Shown here in pieces: positions 17,323 to 25,738 of a DNA stretch of 64,000 nt; positions within the stretch are counted from its first letter, which is position 1, and the number at the start of each line of letters is the position of its first letter. The translations under genes were made by a program, and so were the position numbers. Origin of the DNA: Chelatococcus caeni (GTDB lineage: Bacteria; Pseudomonadota; Alphaproteobacteria; Rhizobiales; Beijerinckiaceae); NCBI RefSeq assembly GCF_014196925.1, contig NZ_JACIEN010000001.1, positions 806,001 to 870,000 of the forward strand, written 5' to 3'. The notes under the pieces were generated by a model. The model was not told the origin of the DNA, made no database searches, and saw only the letters and a program-made list of their open reading frames with translations.

Positions 17323-18079
17323 ACGCCTCATCCAGCTCGCCCTGCTGGTCGCCGTCCTCGGCGGGTGGCAGCTCGGCGTCGTCCTTGGGGTCATCGACGT
17401 CTTCTTCTTTCCTGCACCCGTCGACATCTTCAATCAGGTGGTCGCCTGGGTGACGAACGCAGGCTTTTATGTGCACGTCACGACCACGCTCACTGAAACC
17501 GTGCTCGGCTATCTCATCGGCACCGGCCTCGGCGTGGCGGCGGGCGTGTGGCTGGGGCTGAGCCGGTCGGCCGCGCGCATTCTCGACCCCTTCATCAAGT
17601 GCCTGAACGCCGTTCCCCGGGTGGTACTGGCGCCCATCTTCGTGCTCTGGCTCGGCCTCGGCCTCTGGTCCAAGGTGGCGCTCGCCGTCACGCTCGTCTT
17701 TTTCGTGACGTTCTTCAACGCCATGCAGGGTGTGCGCGAGGTCAATCCCGTCGTCCTCGCCAATGCCCGGCTTCTCGGCGCCAGTCGGCCGGATCTGTTG
17801 CGTCACGTCTATTTCCCGGCAGCGGCGAGCTGGATTCTCTCCTCGCTGCGCACGTCCGTGGGCTTTGCCGTGGTCGGCGCTATCATCGGCGAATACCTCG
17901 GCTCCTCCGCCGGTCTCGGGCATCTCATCGCCCAGGCGGAGGGCAACTTCGACGCCGTCGGGGTTTTCGCCGGAATTCTCGTCCTCGCCGTCTTCGTGCT
18001 CCTGATCGACAGCATTCTCGACGTGGCCGAGAAGCGCTTGATCAAGTGGCGGCCGAACGTGGCAGAAAAACCGGCGTGA
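17306..18079 (+). CDS. ABC transporter permease (nitrate/sulfonate/taurine type)
   Basis: A 257-residue membrane protein with about six transmembrane segments and the inner-membrane permease (BPD_transp_1) EAA-like loop NARLLGASRPDLLRHVYFPA (about 153-172). The start ATG at 17306 overlaps the end of the ATPase gene by 17 bases, so the two are coupled. It completes the importer whose binding protein is at 15479. No further gene of this operon follows; a spacer of about 490 bp comes next. Confidence 0.92.
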   Translation: MNATTERLIQLALLVAVLGGWQLGVVLGVIDVFFFPAPVDIFNQVVAWVTNAGFYVHVTTTLTETVLGYLIGTGLGVAAGVWLGLSRSAARILDPFIKCLNAVPRVVLAPIFVLWLGLGLWSKVALAVTLVFFVTFFNAMQGVREVNPVVLANARLLGASRPDLLRHVYFPAAASWILSSLRTSVGFAVVGAIIGEYLGSSAGLGHLIAQAEGNFDAVGVFAGILVLAVFVLLIDSILDVAEKRLIKWRPNVAEKPA

Positions 18080-18573
18080 CGGGGAGGGGCCTCGCCGACA
18101 GATGGCCAATGTCGTCGGCGGACAGCTGACCGGAGACCCGACGGAAGACCAGATCAGGGCCGGCTGTCAGCAAAGCGATATCCGCCCGGGCCTGTTCGAT
18201 TGGCTGATTTCACCTGCGTCAGAGGGGCGAGCGCGACCCGGCCGTTCTGTGACCGCCGCGGCCACGGCAATATATGGCCCGCCCCTCTGCAAGCGTGATG
18301 TTCAGGAGCGCGCAAGCTTCTCACCCATGTATCTGGCCTCGGCGATAGGGCGTGCACATCGAACTGCTCTTGATCGGGACGAAGCTGGCTCAAACGGTCA
18401 AGAACATGTCCCGTTCGATCAAGCAGGCGACGCTCGAACTCCATAGTCCTCCAATCACCATCGGTTCTGCTCAGCGGTAGCCTTCCTGCCGTGGAAGGAA
18501 GCCGTTTTGCGAGTGACGTCGGGCGGACGAGATGGCAGGGCGGGGCTGGCGATCCCGAGGGAGGAAGCCGACA
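18080..18573. other. intergenic region before the phasin gene
   Basis: About 490 bp with no convincing gene: the open frames have no ribosome site and no family features. It probably holds the end of the ABC operon and the promoter for the phasin gene. I see no strong hairpin or known operator. Confidence 0.45.
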
Positions 18574-19170
18574 ATGACTATGATCGAGGATCCGAGGCTG
18601 GCCAGCCGGAACGGAAGGAGCGTTCAAGGTGCAGCCGACAGCATGGTCGCCGCGATGCAGGCCAATCTCAATGGCCTTGATGTTGTCGCCAGGACTGCCC
18701 AGCATTCCGTGGAGAGCTGCGGCAGCGCGGTGTCCGCATTGATCCGGCGATGCGCGGACCAGGCCCTTCGCGGCGCGGGCCTCAGTGATCCGGAGACGCA
18801 GCGGCTGGCCTCGCAGGTCGCAGACGCACTGCAAAATCTGACACAGGCCAATGTGGCTCTTGCCGATGCCTTCGAGGAGGTTGGCCGCGAATGGCTCCGC
18901 CTCAGCAAGGTCCTTCTGCGACGCAATCTCGACGAGTTGAACGCGTTCGGCCGTTGCCGATCGACAAGCGAGCACCTCGACATGCAGCGCTCCCGCCTGT
19001 TCGCGCACCTCGAACAGAGCATCGAAACCAGCCGACGCTTCGCCCGGATCGCGCAGGCCTTCGCCGGCGAGATTCCGGCCGCCCAGGCCCGGACGGAACA
19101 GATGCTGCGATCCGCAAATGACGTGTGGGGGTCGGGCGCATGGCGCGAGCCGGTGGACGCAACGCCGTGA
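18574..19170 (+). CDS. phasin family protein
   Basis: A 198-residue, mostly helical protein resembling phasins (PF09361), which coat polyhydroxyalkanoate granules. Long amphipathic helices rich in Ala, Gln and Glu run from about residue 20 to 170, for example QVADALQNLTQANVALADAF. The ATG at 18574 follows GAGGGAGGAAG. It opens the long + strand run that contains phosphate acyltransferase, acetate kinase and a PhaC-like DUF3141 protein, and a second phasin-like gene closes that run at 33902. The phasin call rests on composition and context rather than a sharp motif. Confidence 0.7.
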   Translation: MTMIEDPRLASRNGRSVQGAADSMVAAMQANLNGLDVVARTAQHSVESCGSAVSALIRRCADQALRGAGLSDPETQRLASQVADALQNLTQANVALADAFEEVGREWLRLSKVLLRRNLDELNAFGRCRSTSEHLDMQRSRLFAHLEQSIETSRRFARIAQAFAGEIPAAQARTEQMLRSANDVWGSGAWREPVDATP

Positions 19171-19205
19171 TGGCGACGTCGCCATGAACGCGGGAGGAGG
19201 CTCCG

Positions 19206-19631
19206 ATGAGAACTGCTGGTGCCATGGGGATCGCCGCACTTGCCCTGAGCTTCATCGCGACCGCCTCAGCGCCGGCCAGGGCCGGCGCTGAGGAGAGGCT
19301 CGCCGCGTATCAGGGGGCGTGGCTGGCGAAGGGGCTCGACTGCGCGGAGGTCTACGTATCTTCAGCGAAGGGGATGTCGTTCAGGCAGCCGACTGACCTG
19401 TTCGCGCCCGCCTTCGTGATTTCCGGCGACCGCCTCACGACACCTGGAGCGGCCTGCCAGATCAGGTCCGTACGGCCGTCGGGTGATCGCCAGGAGTTTG
19501 CGCTCGACTGCGTCAATGCCGTCGCGGGGCAGGAGATGCGCGTGCTCATGGCGACATTCCCGGATGGCTCGCTGAAGCGTTTCCTCAATCCCGAGGATAC
19601 GATCGGCAGCGCCTATTTCCGCTGCCCCTGA
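19206..19631 (+). CDS. hypothetical exported protein
   Basis: A 141-residue protein with a signal peptide of about 27 residues (hydrophobic stretch IAALALSFIATASAPARA). The mature part contains four Cys residues that could form two disulfides, including FRCP at the very end. The ATG has GGGAGGAGG upstream. It lies 35 bp after the phasin gene on the same strand. I do not recognise a family; it looks like a small periplasmic protein. Confidence 0.65.
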   Translation: MRTAGAMGIAALALSFIATASAPARAGAEERLAAYQGAWLAKGLDCAEVYVSSAKGMSFRQPTDLFAPAFVISGDRLTTPGAACQIRSVRPSGDRQEFALDCVNAVAGQEMRVLMATFPDGSLKRFLNPEDTIGSAYFRCP

Positions 19632-19636
19632 CAGGT

Positions 19637-19692
19637 CCGGAGCACCCACCCCCGCCACAGGGTGGGACGAGCGTAGCGGGGGCGGAGTGTCC
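19637..19692. repeat. REP-like GC-rich palindromic element
   Basis: A GC-rich stretch with CCCACCC/GGGTGGG arms (19645-19651 and 19660-19666) and a second CCCCCGC/GCGGGGG pair (19649-19655 and 19676-19682). It begins GGAGCACCC and ends GGAGTGTCC, imperfect inverted ends. It sits directly after a stop codon, where REP elements and terminators are often found. No T-tract follows. Confidence 0.35.
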
Positions 19693-19844
19693 TCTGGCTC
19701 GCGCGAGGGGCTGATGCGCCGAAGGCCGGCCGCAAACCGCATAGCCGGTCGGCCCATCGTCGACGGGCGCAGCCGGACTTCGAGCGGACGGTGCGCCTGT
19801 GCGGCCGATGCTCCGGCATCCTTCCCAAACCCGAGGAGGCCACG

Positions 19845-20369
19845 ATGGCATTCCTGCCGAGCGACCATTCGGAGATCGAAATTCTTCCCGACGGATCTGC
19901 GGTCGAGATCCGGGCCCTTGCGGAGGACGATCGGGCCGGCATGCTCGCCGCGGTCGATCGGATGAGCGAACGCTCCCTGTATCAGCGCTTCTTCGCCTTC
20001 AAGCGCTGCCTCACCGAGCGAGAGATCGAATTCTACGTGGACATCGACTTTACAGGCCATGTCGCCCTGGTCGCCGTGCTGGAGGAAGACGGACAGCCGC
20101 TCATTGTCGGCGGCGGTCGATACATCGTGGTGCGGCCCGGCCGCGCCGAGGTCGCCATTGCCGTCGACGATGCTCATCAGGGGCGGGGGATAGGCGGGCT
20201 CCTCCTGCATCATCTCGCGGTCCTGGCGCAGCGTGCCGGAATACGGGAACTGGTCGCGGACATCCTGCCGGAGAACCGCGCCATGATGAAGCTGTGCAAG
20301 GAGAGCGGCCTCGGAATGAAGGCAAGCTACGAGCCCGGCACGTGCCACGTGACGCTGCAGCTACGATAG
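19845..20369 (+). CDS. GNAT family N-acetyltransferase
   Basis: A 174-residue acetyltransferase domain protein. The acetyl-CoA binding motif A is visible as VDDAHQGRGIGGLLLHHL (about residues 107-124), followed by the NRAMMKLCKESGL helix (about 146-158). The start ATG at 19845 has GAGGAGG upstream. The domain resembles the C-terminal GNAT module of Pat-type protein acetyltransferases that act with acetate and CoA metabolism; here it stands alone. Its place in a cluster with phosphate acyltransferase and acetate kinase makes a regulatory protein acetylation role attractive, but this is inference. Confidence 0.8.
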   Translation: MAFLPSDHSEIEILPDGSAVEIRALAEDDRAGMLAAVDRMSERSLYQRFFAFKRCLTEREIEFYVDIDFTGHVALVAVLEEDGQPLIVGGGRYIVVRPGRAEVAIAVDDAHQGRGIGGLLLHHLAVLAQRAGIRELVADILPENRAMMKLCKESGLGMKASYEPGTCHVTLQLR

Positions 20370-20843
20370 GGGCAAGTGCCTGACGAACGTCGGCCAGCTC
20401 GGCAACGGTGCCAGCGGCGCATTGCAAGGCGACAAGCGGGCTCCAGTCCCTGGGCCGCCGCCTTCATCACTTGGCGCAAGATGACTTGACGCAAGCCACC
20501 GGGGCATTCCTGCAGCAGAGGGAGCCGCCGGGCACCTCCTTGCCGGCGGCGCGCCAAGCTCTGTCTCGCCATGAGCGGCGTCGTGCGTCCCAACGCGGCC
20601 TTCTACACTCGAAAGCACTCACTCTCAGCCGGCGAACTCGCAGGTCGTTTCCAGCGGGACGGAAAGTTCTGCTGGAACGCATCGAATCTATAAATAATTC
20701 GCCATTTTTCTGCCAATTTTGCGTTTGCGAGCGCATATCATCTTGCTGCATCCTATGGTTGCTTGAGTTGCATCAATGTATTGGCTGTTTTATCGAGTTT
20801 CATTACTATCTCTTTATGATCGGTGCGATTTCTGCAGGGTGCC
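20370..20843. other. intergenic region carrying the promoter of the AraC gene
   Basis: About 470 bp. The first 300 bp are GC-rich with no credible gene. The last 150 bp (20685-20840) are clearly AT-rich, fit a promoter and contain an FNR/FixK-type box at 20763-20776. An open frame crosses this spacer but has no ribosome site and a composition typical of non-coding sequence. Confidence 0.5.
20763..20776. promoter_or_regulatory. candidate FNR/FixK box
   Basis: TTGAGTTGCATCAA differs at a single half-site base from the consensus TTGAT-N4-ATCAA bound by FNR/FixK-type oxygen-responsive regulators. It lies 68 bp upstream of the AraC-family start codon inside an AT-rich segment, a reasonable position for activation. 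Confidence 0.5.
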
Positions 20844-22004
20844 ATGACGAAGCAAAACCCGTGGCCCGCGTCCACGGACGGCCCTGAGCCGCCGTCGCGG
20901 GCGATCGAACTGAGCCGGCGCACCCTTCCGCCCGGCTTTATCCATCTCGGCGTTGCCAAGGAGATCGTGCCGGCTCTGCGGGACCTTGGGGTCGATCCCG
21001 GACCGCTCATTCGCGAGGCCGGGCTGGATCTGTGTCTGTTCGACGACGGCTCGAACGTGATCCCGTTCACCGCTCTGGGCCGCCTCCTCACCCTCGGCGT
21101 GACGCAAAGCGGCTGTCCGCACCTTGGGCTCCTGGTCGGCTCGCGGGCGACGATCCAGTCGTTGGGGATCGTCGGGCGCCTGATGCAGCACTCGCAGACG
21201 TTGGGCGAAGCCTTGTGGGCCCTTGTCTCGAACCTGAGCATCCAGAACCGCGGGGCTGTGCCGTCGCTGGCGGTCTACGGCGATCGGGCAGTGTTCAGCT
21301 GTTCCGTCTACCTGCCCAACGTGGAGAGTGCCGACCAGATATCCGACGGCTCGATCGCCGTGACCGTCAACGCCGTGCGCGCGATTTGCGGACCGGAGTG
21401 GAACCCGTCGGAAGTGCTGCTGCCGCGTGCCCGCCCGGCGGATGACGAGCCCTACCGGCGCCATTTCCGGGCCCCGGTCAGGTTCAACGAGGAGACGGCG
21501 TCCATCGTTTTTCCCGCCGCGGATCTCGATCGGCAGGTCATTGGTGCGGACCCTCTGATAAGGGCCGTTCTGGAGGAAATGCTCCGACAGATGAAGGGGG
21601 ACAAACAGTCCATCTTCGCGGACGACATCCGGCGACTGCTGCGGACGCGGCTGACGGAGAGCCGGTGTTCCGCTGCCGACATCGCCCGCTCGCTCGCCAT
21701 GCACCGGCGCACCCTGAGCCGCCACCTGAGGGGCTGCGGTGTCGGATATCGGGGCCTCGCGAACGAGATCCGCTTCGAGATTGCGCGCCAGCTGCTGGAG
21801 GACACCGACGTGCCGCTTGCGCAGATCGCAGCCGCGCTCGGCTACTCGGAGGCCAGTGCCTTCACCCGCGCGTTCCGGCGCTGGTCTAGCCTGACGCCGA
21901 CCGCCTGGCGGGCCGAGAGGCGCCGCGAAGGTGCGGCGGTGGCCCAAACTGACAATCGTCTGTCCCCTCTGGTCAAGCCGGCGAGCGGGGCCCGTCTACA
22001 GTGA
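20844..22004 (+). CDS. AraC family transcriptional regulator
   Basis: A 386-residue regulator with an N-terminal arabinose-binding-like domain (PF12625 type, about residues 40-225) and a C-terminal AraC DNA-binding domain with two helix-turn-helix motifs (AADIARSLAMHRRTLSRHLR, about 281-300; IAAALGYSEASAFTRAFRRW, about 330-349). This architecture is shared with OruR/ArgR-like activators. I take the ATG at 20844; a GTG seven codons earlier is the alternative. It sits inside the long + strand cluster and may control it. The upstream FNR-like box suggests it is itself induced under low oxygen. Confidence 0.9.
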   Translation: MTKQNPWPASTDGPEPPSRAIELSRRTLPPGFIHLGVAKEIVPALRDLGVDPGPLIREAGLDLCLFDDGSNVIPFTALGRLLTLGVTQSGCPHLGLLVGSRATIQSLGIVGRLMQHSQTLGEALWALVSNLSIQNRGAVPSLAVYGDRAVFSCSVYLPNVESADQISDGSIAVTVNAVRAICGPEWNPSEVLLPRARPADDEPYRRHFRAPVRFNEETASIVFPAADLDRQVIGADPLIRAVLEEMLRQMKGDKQSIFADDIRRLLRTRLTESRCSAADIARSLAMHRRTLSRHLRGCGVGYRGLANEIRFEIARQLLEDTDVPLAQIAAALGYSEASAFTRAFRRWSSLTPTAWRAERRREGAAVAQTDNRLSPLVKPASGARLQ

Positions 22005-22082
22005 TGCCTCTGCCTCAGCTCCCGCATCGGGAGGCTGGGGTCCCGTCCGGCCTTGTCGCCGGCGTGCCAGGGAGGTCGCACG

Positions 22083-22892
22083 ATGGAACGAAGGACGTTT
22101 CCGGGCCTCAACCCCGCGATGACGAAAACTGCGCTGGGGCTGTTCGTGTGCATGGCCGTCACGGGTGCGCCCTGGCAGGCCGCGGCGGACGAGGATGCCG
22201 CTCGCAGCATCCTGAAGACGATGACCGATTTCGTCAGTCGCCAGGATAACCTTTCGGTCAAATACGATGCCGATGTCGAGGTGGTGACGCCGGCCATCCA
22301 GAAAATCCAGTTCAGTGCGTCCGGAGAATTCGTCATGAGCCGCCCGGACAAGTTCCGGGTAAGCCGCACCGGCGGTTATGCCGATGTCGAGCTGATCTCC
22401 GATGGGGCGCGGGTCACCGTTCATGACCGGGGCGGCAACCGCTATGCAGAACTCGCCGGTGCCCGTTCTTTTGATGAAGTCGTCGAGAAACTCCGGAACG
22501 AGGCGGGCGTCGAGGTCCCGGGCGCAGACCTCCTTCTGTCGAAGCCCTATGACGAGCTGATGGCCGGGGTGCTTGAGGCCATGCACGTCGGCCGCGGCGT
22601 CATCGACGGTACCGAATGCGAGCACCTTGCCTTCCGCAACCTCGATACCGACTGGCAGATCTGGATCGAGGCGGGCGACCGGCCCGTGCCGCGCAAATAT
22701 GTCATCACCAGCAAGGCGGTCGGCGCCGCGCCGCAGTATACGCTGCGGCTGAAGGACTGGCAGACCGGGGCAGCGCCTGCGGCGGATGCCTTCGTGTTCA
22801 AGCCACCGCCGGGAAGTACCGGCGTCGAGGTCACCATGCTCGACGATATCGACGACGTGCCGGCGGGCGTGACACCGGGAGGCGACAAATGA
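22083..22892 (+). CDS. DUF2092 family exported protein
   Basis: A 269-residue protein with an N-terminal signal sequence (hydrophobic stretch TALGLFVCMAVTG, then AAADE). It matches the DUF2092 pattern: an LKTMTDFVSRQDNLSVKYDA start, VMSRPDKFRVSR, and a C-terminal IWIEAGDRPVPRKYVITSK beta-rich segment, resembling LolA-like outer-membrane lipid-binding folds. Start chosen at 22083 because AGGGAGG precedes it by 7 bases. Its stop overlaps the next small gene. The role is unknown; perhaps periplasmic lipid or hydrophobe handling. Confidence 0.8.
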   Translation: MERRTFPGLNPAMTKTALGLFVCMAVTGAPWQAAADEDAARSILKTMTDFVSRQDNLSVKYDADVEVVTPAIQKIQFSASGEFVMSRPDKFRVSRTGGYADVELISDGARVTVHDRGGNRYAELAGARSFDEVVEKLRNEAGVEVPGADLLLSKPYDELMAGVLEAMHVGRGVIDGTECEHLAFRNLDTDWQIWIEAGDRPVPRKYVITSKAVGAAPQYTLRLKDWQTGAAPAADAFVFKPPPGSTGVEVTMLDDIDDVPAGVTPGGDK

Positions 22893-23197
22893 GAACGCAC
22901 ATTCTGCGGCTGATGGCACATCCCGGCTGGCTGCTTCTCGTGGGTGGCGCGGTGCTGGTGTGGAGCGGCAAGGCCCCTGTCGTGACGAACACCCTGATTG
23001 CACAGGCCGAGGCACGGGTGGGGCGGCCGGCAACGCCTATGAGCTATGCCGGCGTCGCCCGCCGGACGACACGCCGTAGCGTCGCCTATGGCGCGGCTGC
23101 CGGCGCTGCTGCCGCAGGCACCTACTACTATTCCGGCGCGCCGGGCTGCCAGCAGGTCGTGAACGCTTACGGCCAGATCGTCTATCGCTGTCCGTAG
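22889..23197 (+). CDS. small exported or membrane-anchored hypothetical protein
   Basis: A 102-residue protein whose ATG overlaps the DUF2092 stop (ATGA), so it is translationally coupled. It has one hydrophobic segment (LLLVGGAVLVWSG, about residues 15-27) and an Ala/Gly/Tyr-rich tail (AAAGTYYYSGAPGCQQVV). Such coupled partners with a single membrane span are commonly seen beside DUF2092 genes. No enzymatic motif. Confidence 0.7.
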   Translation: MRTHILRLMAHPGWLLLVGGAVLVWSGKAPVVTNTLIAQAEARVGRPATPMSYAGVARRTTRRSVAYGAAAGAAAAGTYYYSGAPGCQQVVNAYGQIVYRCP

Positions 23198-23532
23198 GGC
23201 CTGGGCGCAAGCCCGTACACGTCACCACCGCAATCGGCCATTCGGGAAATGGTTCCGCGTGCCGCTGGTGAACGTTGCTCCCGCCGTGAGCGTCAGGTCG
23301 GCACGAAGGATCCCCGGTCGGTTGCATGGTTTCCGGCGGGCCAGTCCCAAACTGTCAACGCCCTGGCCCAACGGGTCAAGCAGGGAGGGAGGAAGCGGCC
23401 ATACTCGCGCTGCCGCCGTGGCCAGAAGCCCAGGGGACAGCGCGGCGAGCAGCCCGGAGCTGTTTCGGGCCCCGTCCGTCGAGCCGGCCCGGCCGGTCGT
23501 CGACCTCCATCGAGTATCGCGTAGAGGCAGTC
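23198..23532. other. intergenic region before pta
   Basis: About 335 bp with no credible gene. A short imperfect hairpin (GTAGGGC at 23194-23200 against GCCCGTAC at 23211-23218) follows the small exported gene and may end that transcript. The rest presumably holds the promoter of the tightly packed pta-to-hlyD run. No clear PHO box or FNR box was found here. Confidence 0.4.
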
Positions 23533-24510
23533 ATGACGGATGCGGCTCCAACGACGGCGTCCCTGCAAGCCGGGCGCAAGCACGAGAAGTACGAGCGGCT
23601 CGTCGCCGTTGCCAGATCCCTTCCGAGGCTCAGGGTTGCGGTGGCCCATCCTTGCGACGGGGCTTCGCTGAGCGCGGTCTTCGAAGCCGCCGGGATGGGG
23701 CTAGTCGCGCCTGTCCTCGTCGGGCCGGAAAGCAGGATGCGATCGGCGGCGAAGGAGCTCGGCAGGGACCTGGACGATTTTCATGTCGTCGAGGCGCCTG
23801 ACAGCCAGGCCGCGGCGGAGACCGCTGTCGCCCTCGTGCGTTCCGGCGAGGCCGAGGCCCTGATGAAAGGCAGCCTCCACACGGATGAGCTCATGGCCGC
23901 GGTGGTTCGTCGCGATGGCGGCCTGCGGACCGCTCGCCGCATCAGCCATTGTTTCGTCATGGACGTTCCGGGGCACGAGACGGCGCTGATCATCACGGAT
24001 GCCGCCGTCAACATCGCTCCGACCTTGGAGGACAAGGTCGACATCGTCCAGAATGCCATCGACCTCGCCCATGCGCTGAGGTTCGAGGGCATTCGCGTGG
24101 CGATCCTCTCCGCCATGGAGACCGTCAATCCCAAGGTGCCGTCGACCATCGAGGCCGCGGCCCTGTGCAAGATGGCGGACCGCGGGCAGATAACCGGAGG
24201 CATTCTCGACGGGCCGCTTGCCCTCGACAATGCGGTCGATTTCGGCGCGGCGAAGATCAAGAAGATCCGGTCCCCGGTGGCGGGGCAGGCCAACGTCCTC
24301 GTCGTGCCGGATCTCGAGGCGGGCAACATGCTCGCCAAGAGCCTCACCTTCCTGGCCGATGCGGACGCGGCGGGCATCGTCCTCGGCGCCCGCGTTCCCA
24401 TCATCCTGACGAGCCGCGCCGACTCGACGATCACGCGCCTCGCATCCTGCGCCGTGGCCTCGCTCGTCGCCGACGCCCAGCGCACGAAGCTCGCCCTTCC
24501 CGAGGTCTGA
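23533..24510 (+). CDS. pta: phosphate acetyl/butyryltransferase
   Basis: A 325-residue single-domain enzyme of the PTA/PTB family (PF01515), transferring an acyl group between CoA and phosphate. Family blocks include EALMKGSLHTDELMAAV (about residues 115-131), ISHCFVMDVPG, the IAPTLEDKVDIVQNAID region and the C-terminal LTFLADADAAGIVLGARVP. It is shorter than E. coli Pta and resembles the transferase half of the alphaproteobacterial MaoC-PTA fusion, without the hydratase domain. The ATG at 23533 is my choice. It lies 3 bp before ackA, so acyl-CoA to acyl-phosphate to acid plus ATP can run as one unit. The preferred acyl chain (acetyl or butyryl) is not decidable. Confidence 0.9.
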   Translation: MTDAAPTTASLQAGRKHEKYERLVAVARSLPRLRVAVAHPCDGASLSAVFEAAGMGLVAPVLVGPESRMRSAAKELGRDLDDFHVVEAPDSQAAAETAVALVRSGEAEALMKGSLHTDELMAAVVRRDGGLRTARRISHCFVMDVPGHETALIITDAAVNIAPTLEDKVDIVQNAIDLAHALRFEGIRVAILSAMETVNPKVPSTIEAAALCKMADRGQITGGILDGPLALDNAVDFGAAKIKKIRSPVAGQANVLVVPDLEAGNMLAKSLTFLADADAAGIVLGARVPIILTSRADSTITRLASCAVASLVADAQRTKLALPEV

Positions 24511-24513
24511 GCG

Positions 24514-25722
24514 ATGATCCCGGTCCTCGTCGTCCTCAACGCCGGCTCGTCCAGCCTCAAGTTCCAGCTGTTCGAACGCGAGGGCGACGCCGAGCCGCGT
24601 CTCACCTGCAAAGGGGCCTTCGACGGACTGGGCGGCGCTGCGCGCTTCATCGCCCGCGACGCCGGCGGTGTGACGCTTGGCGAAAACGCATGGGCGCCGG
24701 AGGCCGGCTTCGGCCATGAGGAGGCCTTGATGCACCTCGTCTCGTGGCTGCGGGAGCATCAGGGGGGACGGCAGCTGGCGGCGATCGGCCACCGTGTCGT
24801 CCACGGGGGCGAGGCCTTCACCGGTCCGGTGCTCGTCGACGACGAGGTTATCCGGACGCTCGAGAGCCTGTCACCGCTCGCGCCCCTGCACCAGCCGCAC
24901 AATCTCGCGCCGATCCGCATCGTGCGCCGCCGCCTGCCGTCGCTGCCGCAGGTCGCCTGCTTCGATACGGCGTTCCACCGCACGCAACCGGATCTTGCCA
25001 CGCTGTTTGCCCTGCCGCGGGAGGTACGCGACCGCGGTGTCCGGCGCTATGGCTTCCATGGCCTCTCCTACGACTACATCGCCTCCGTCCTCAAGGAATA
25101 CGATCCCCGCCTGGCGGCAGGCAGGGTCGTCGTTGCCCATCTCGGCAACGGCGCAAGCCTCTGTGCCCTTCGCGCAGGTGTCAGCATCGCGACGACCATG
25201 GGCCTGTCCGCGCTCGACGGCCTGCCCATGGGCACGCGCTGCGGCGCGATGGATCCGGGCGCCGTGTTCTTCATGCTGCGCGAGATGAAGCTGACGCCCG
25301 ATGCGGCCGAGCGCATGCTCTATTCCCACTCCGGCCTGCTCGGCGTGTCCGGCCTCTCCAACGACATGCGCGTGCTGCGGGAGCAGGCGGCCGAGAACCC
25401 CGATGCGCGGCGCGCCATCAACCTGTTCGTCTACCGCATTACCCGCGAGGTCGGGTCGCTCGTCGCGGCCCTCGGCGGGCTCGACGGGCTCGTCTTCACG
25501 GCGGGCATTGGCGAGAACGACGCCGCGACCCGCGCGGAGGTGAGCGCCCGTCTCGCATGGACGGGCATGACGCTCGACGATGCGGCGAACAAGGCCGGCG
25601 GGCCTCTGATCTCGAGCGGAGCGGGGCCTGGGGCATGGGTCATCCCTACCAACGAGGAACTCGTCATCGCCCGGCAGACGTCGAGCGTCCTGAGAACTGC
25701 TCGGGCCCGGCTGGCGTCCTGA
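24514..25722 (+). CDS. ackA: acetate kinase (acetate/butyrate kinase family)
   Basis: A 402-residue acetate kinase with all usual blocks: LVLNAGSSSLKFQLF at the N-terminus, the catalytic region ACFDTAFHRTQPDLATLFALP (about residues 149-169), RYGFHGLSYDYI, and the nucleotide and phosphate loops HLGNGASLCA and GTRCGAMDPG. It produces ATP and carboxylate from acyl-phosphate in the cytoplasm. The length is standard. It starts 3 bp after the pta stop. The next gene follows 16 bp later with GAGGAGTAGGAG in front. Confidence 0.95.
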   Translation: MIPVLVVLNAGSSSLKFQLFEREGDAEPRLTCKGAFDGLGGAARFIARDAGGVTLGENAWAPEAGFGHEEALMHLVSWLREHQGGRQLAAIGHRVVHGGEAFTGPVLVDDEVIRTLESLSPLAPLHQPHNLAPIRIVRRRLPSLPQVACFDTAFHRTQPDLATLFALPREVRDRGVRRYGFHGLSYDYIASVLKEYDPRLAAGRVVVAHLGNGASLCALRAGVSIATTMGLSALDGLPMGTRCGAMDPGAVFFMLREMKLTPDAAERMLYSHSGLLGVSGLSNDMRVLREQAAENPDARRAINLFVYRITREVGSLVAALGGLDGLVFTAGIGENDAATRAEVSARLAWTGMTLDDAANKAGGPLISSGAGPGAWVIPTNEELVIARQTSSVLRTARARLAS

Positions 25723-25738
25723 ACGAGGAGTAGGAGTC

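Noticed and set aside
18102-18446. Open frame of 114 codons after the ABC permease gene
   Set aside because: No ribosome site and no recognisable features; composition is not convincing.
20408-20887. Open frame of 159 codons in the spacer before the AraC gene
   Set aside because: No ribosome site; crosses an AT-rich promoter segment and the start of the AraC gene in another frame; no family resemblance.
23340-23360. Single CTGTCAA hexamer considered as a PHO box for pta-ackA
   Set aside because: A PHO box needs two 7-bp repeats with the right spacing; only one is seen.
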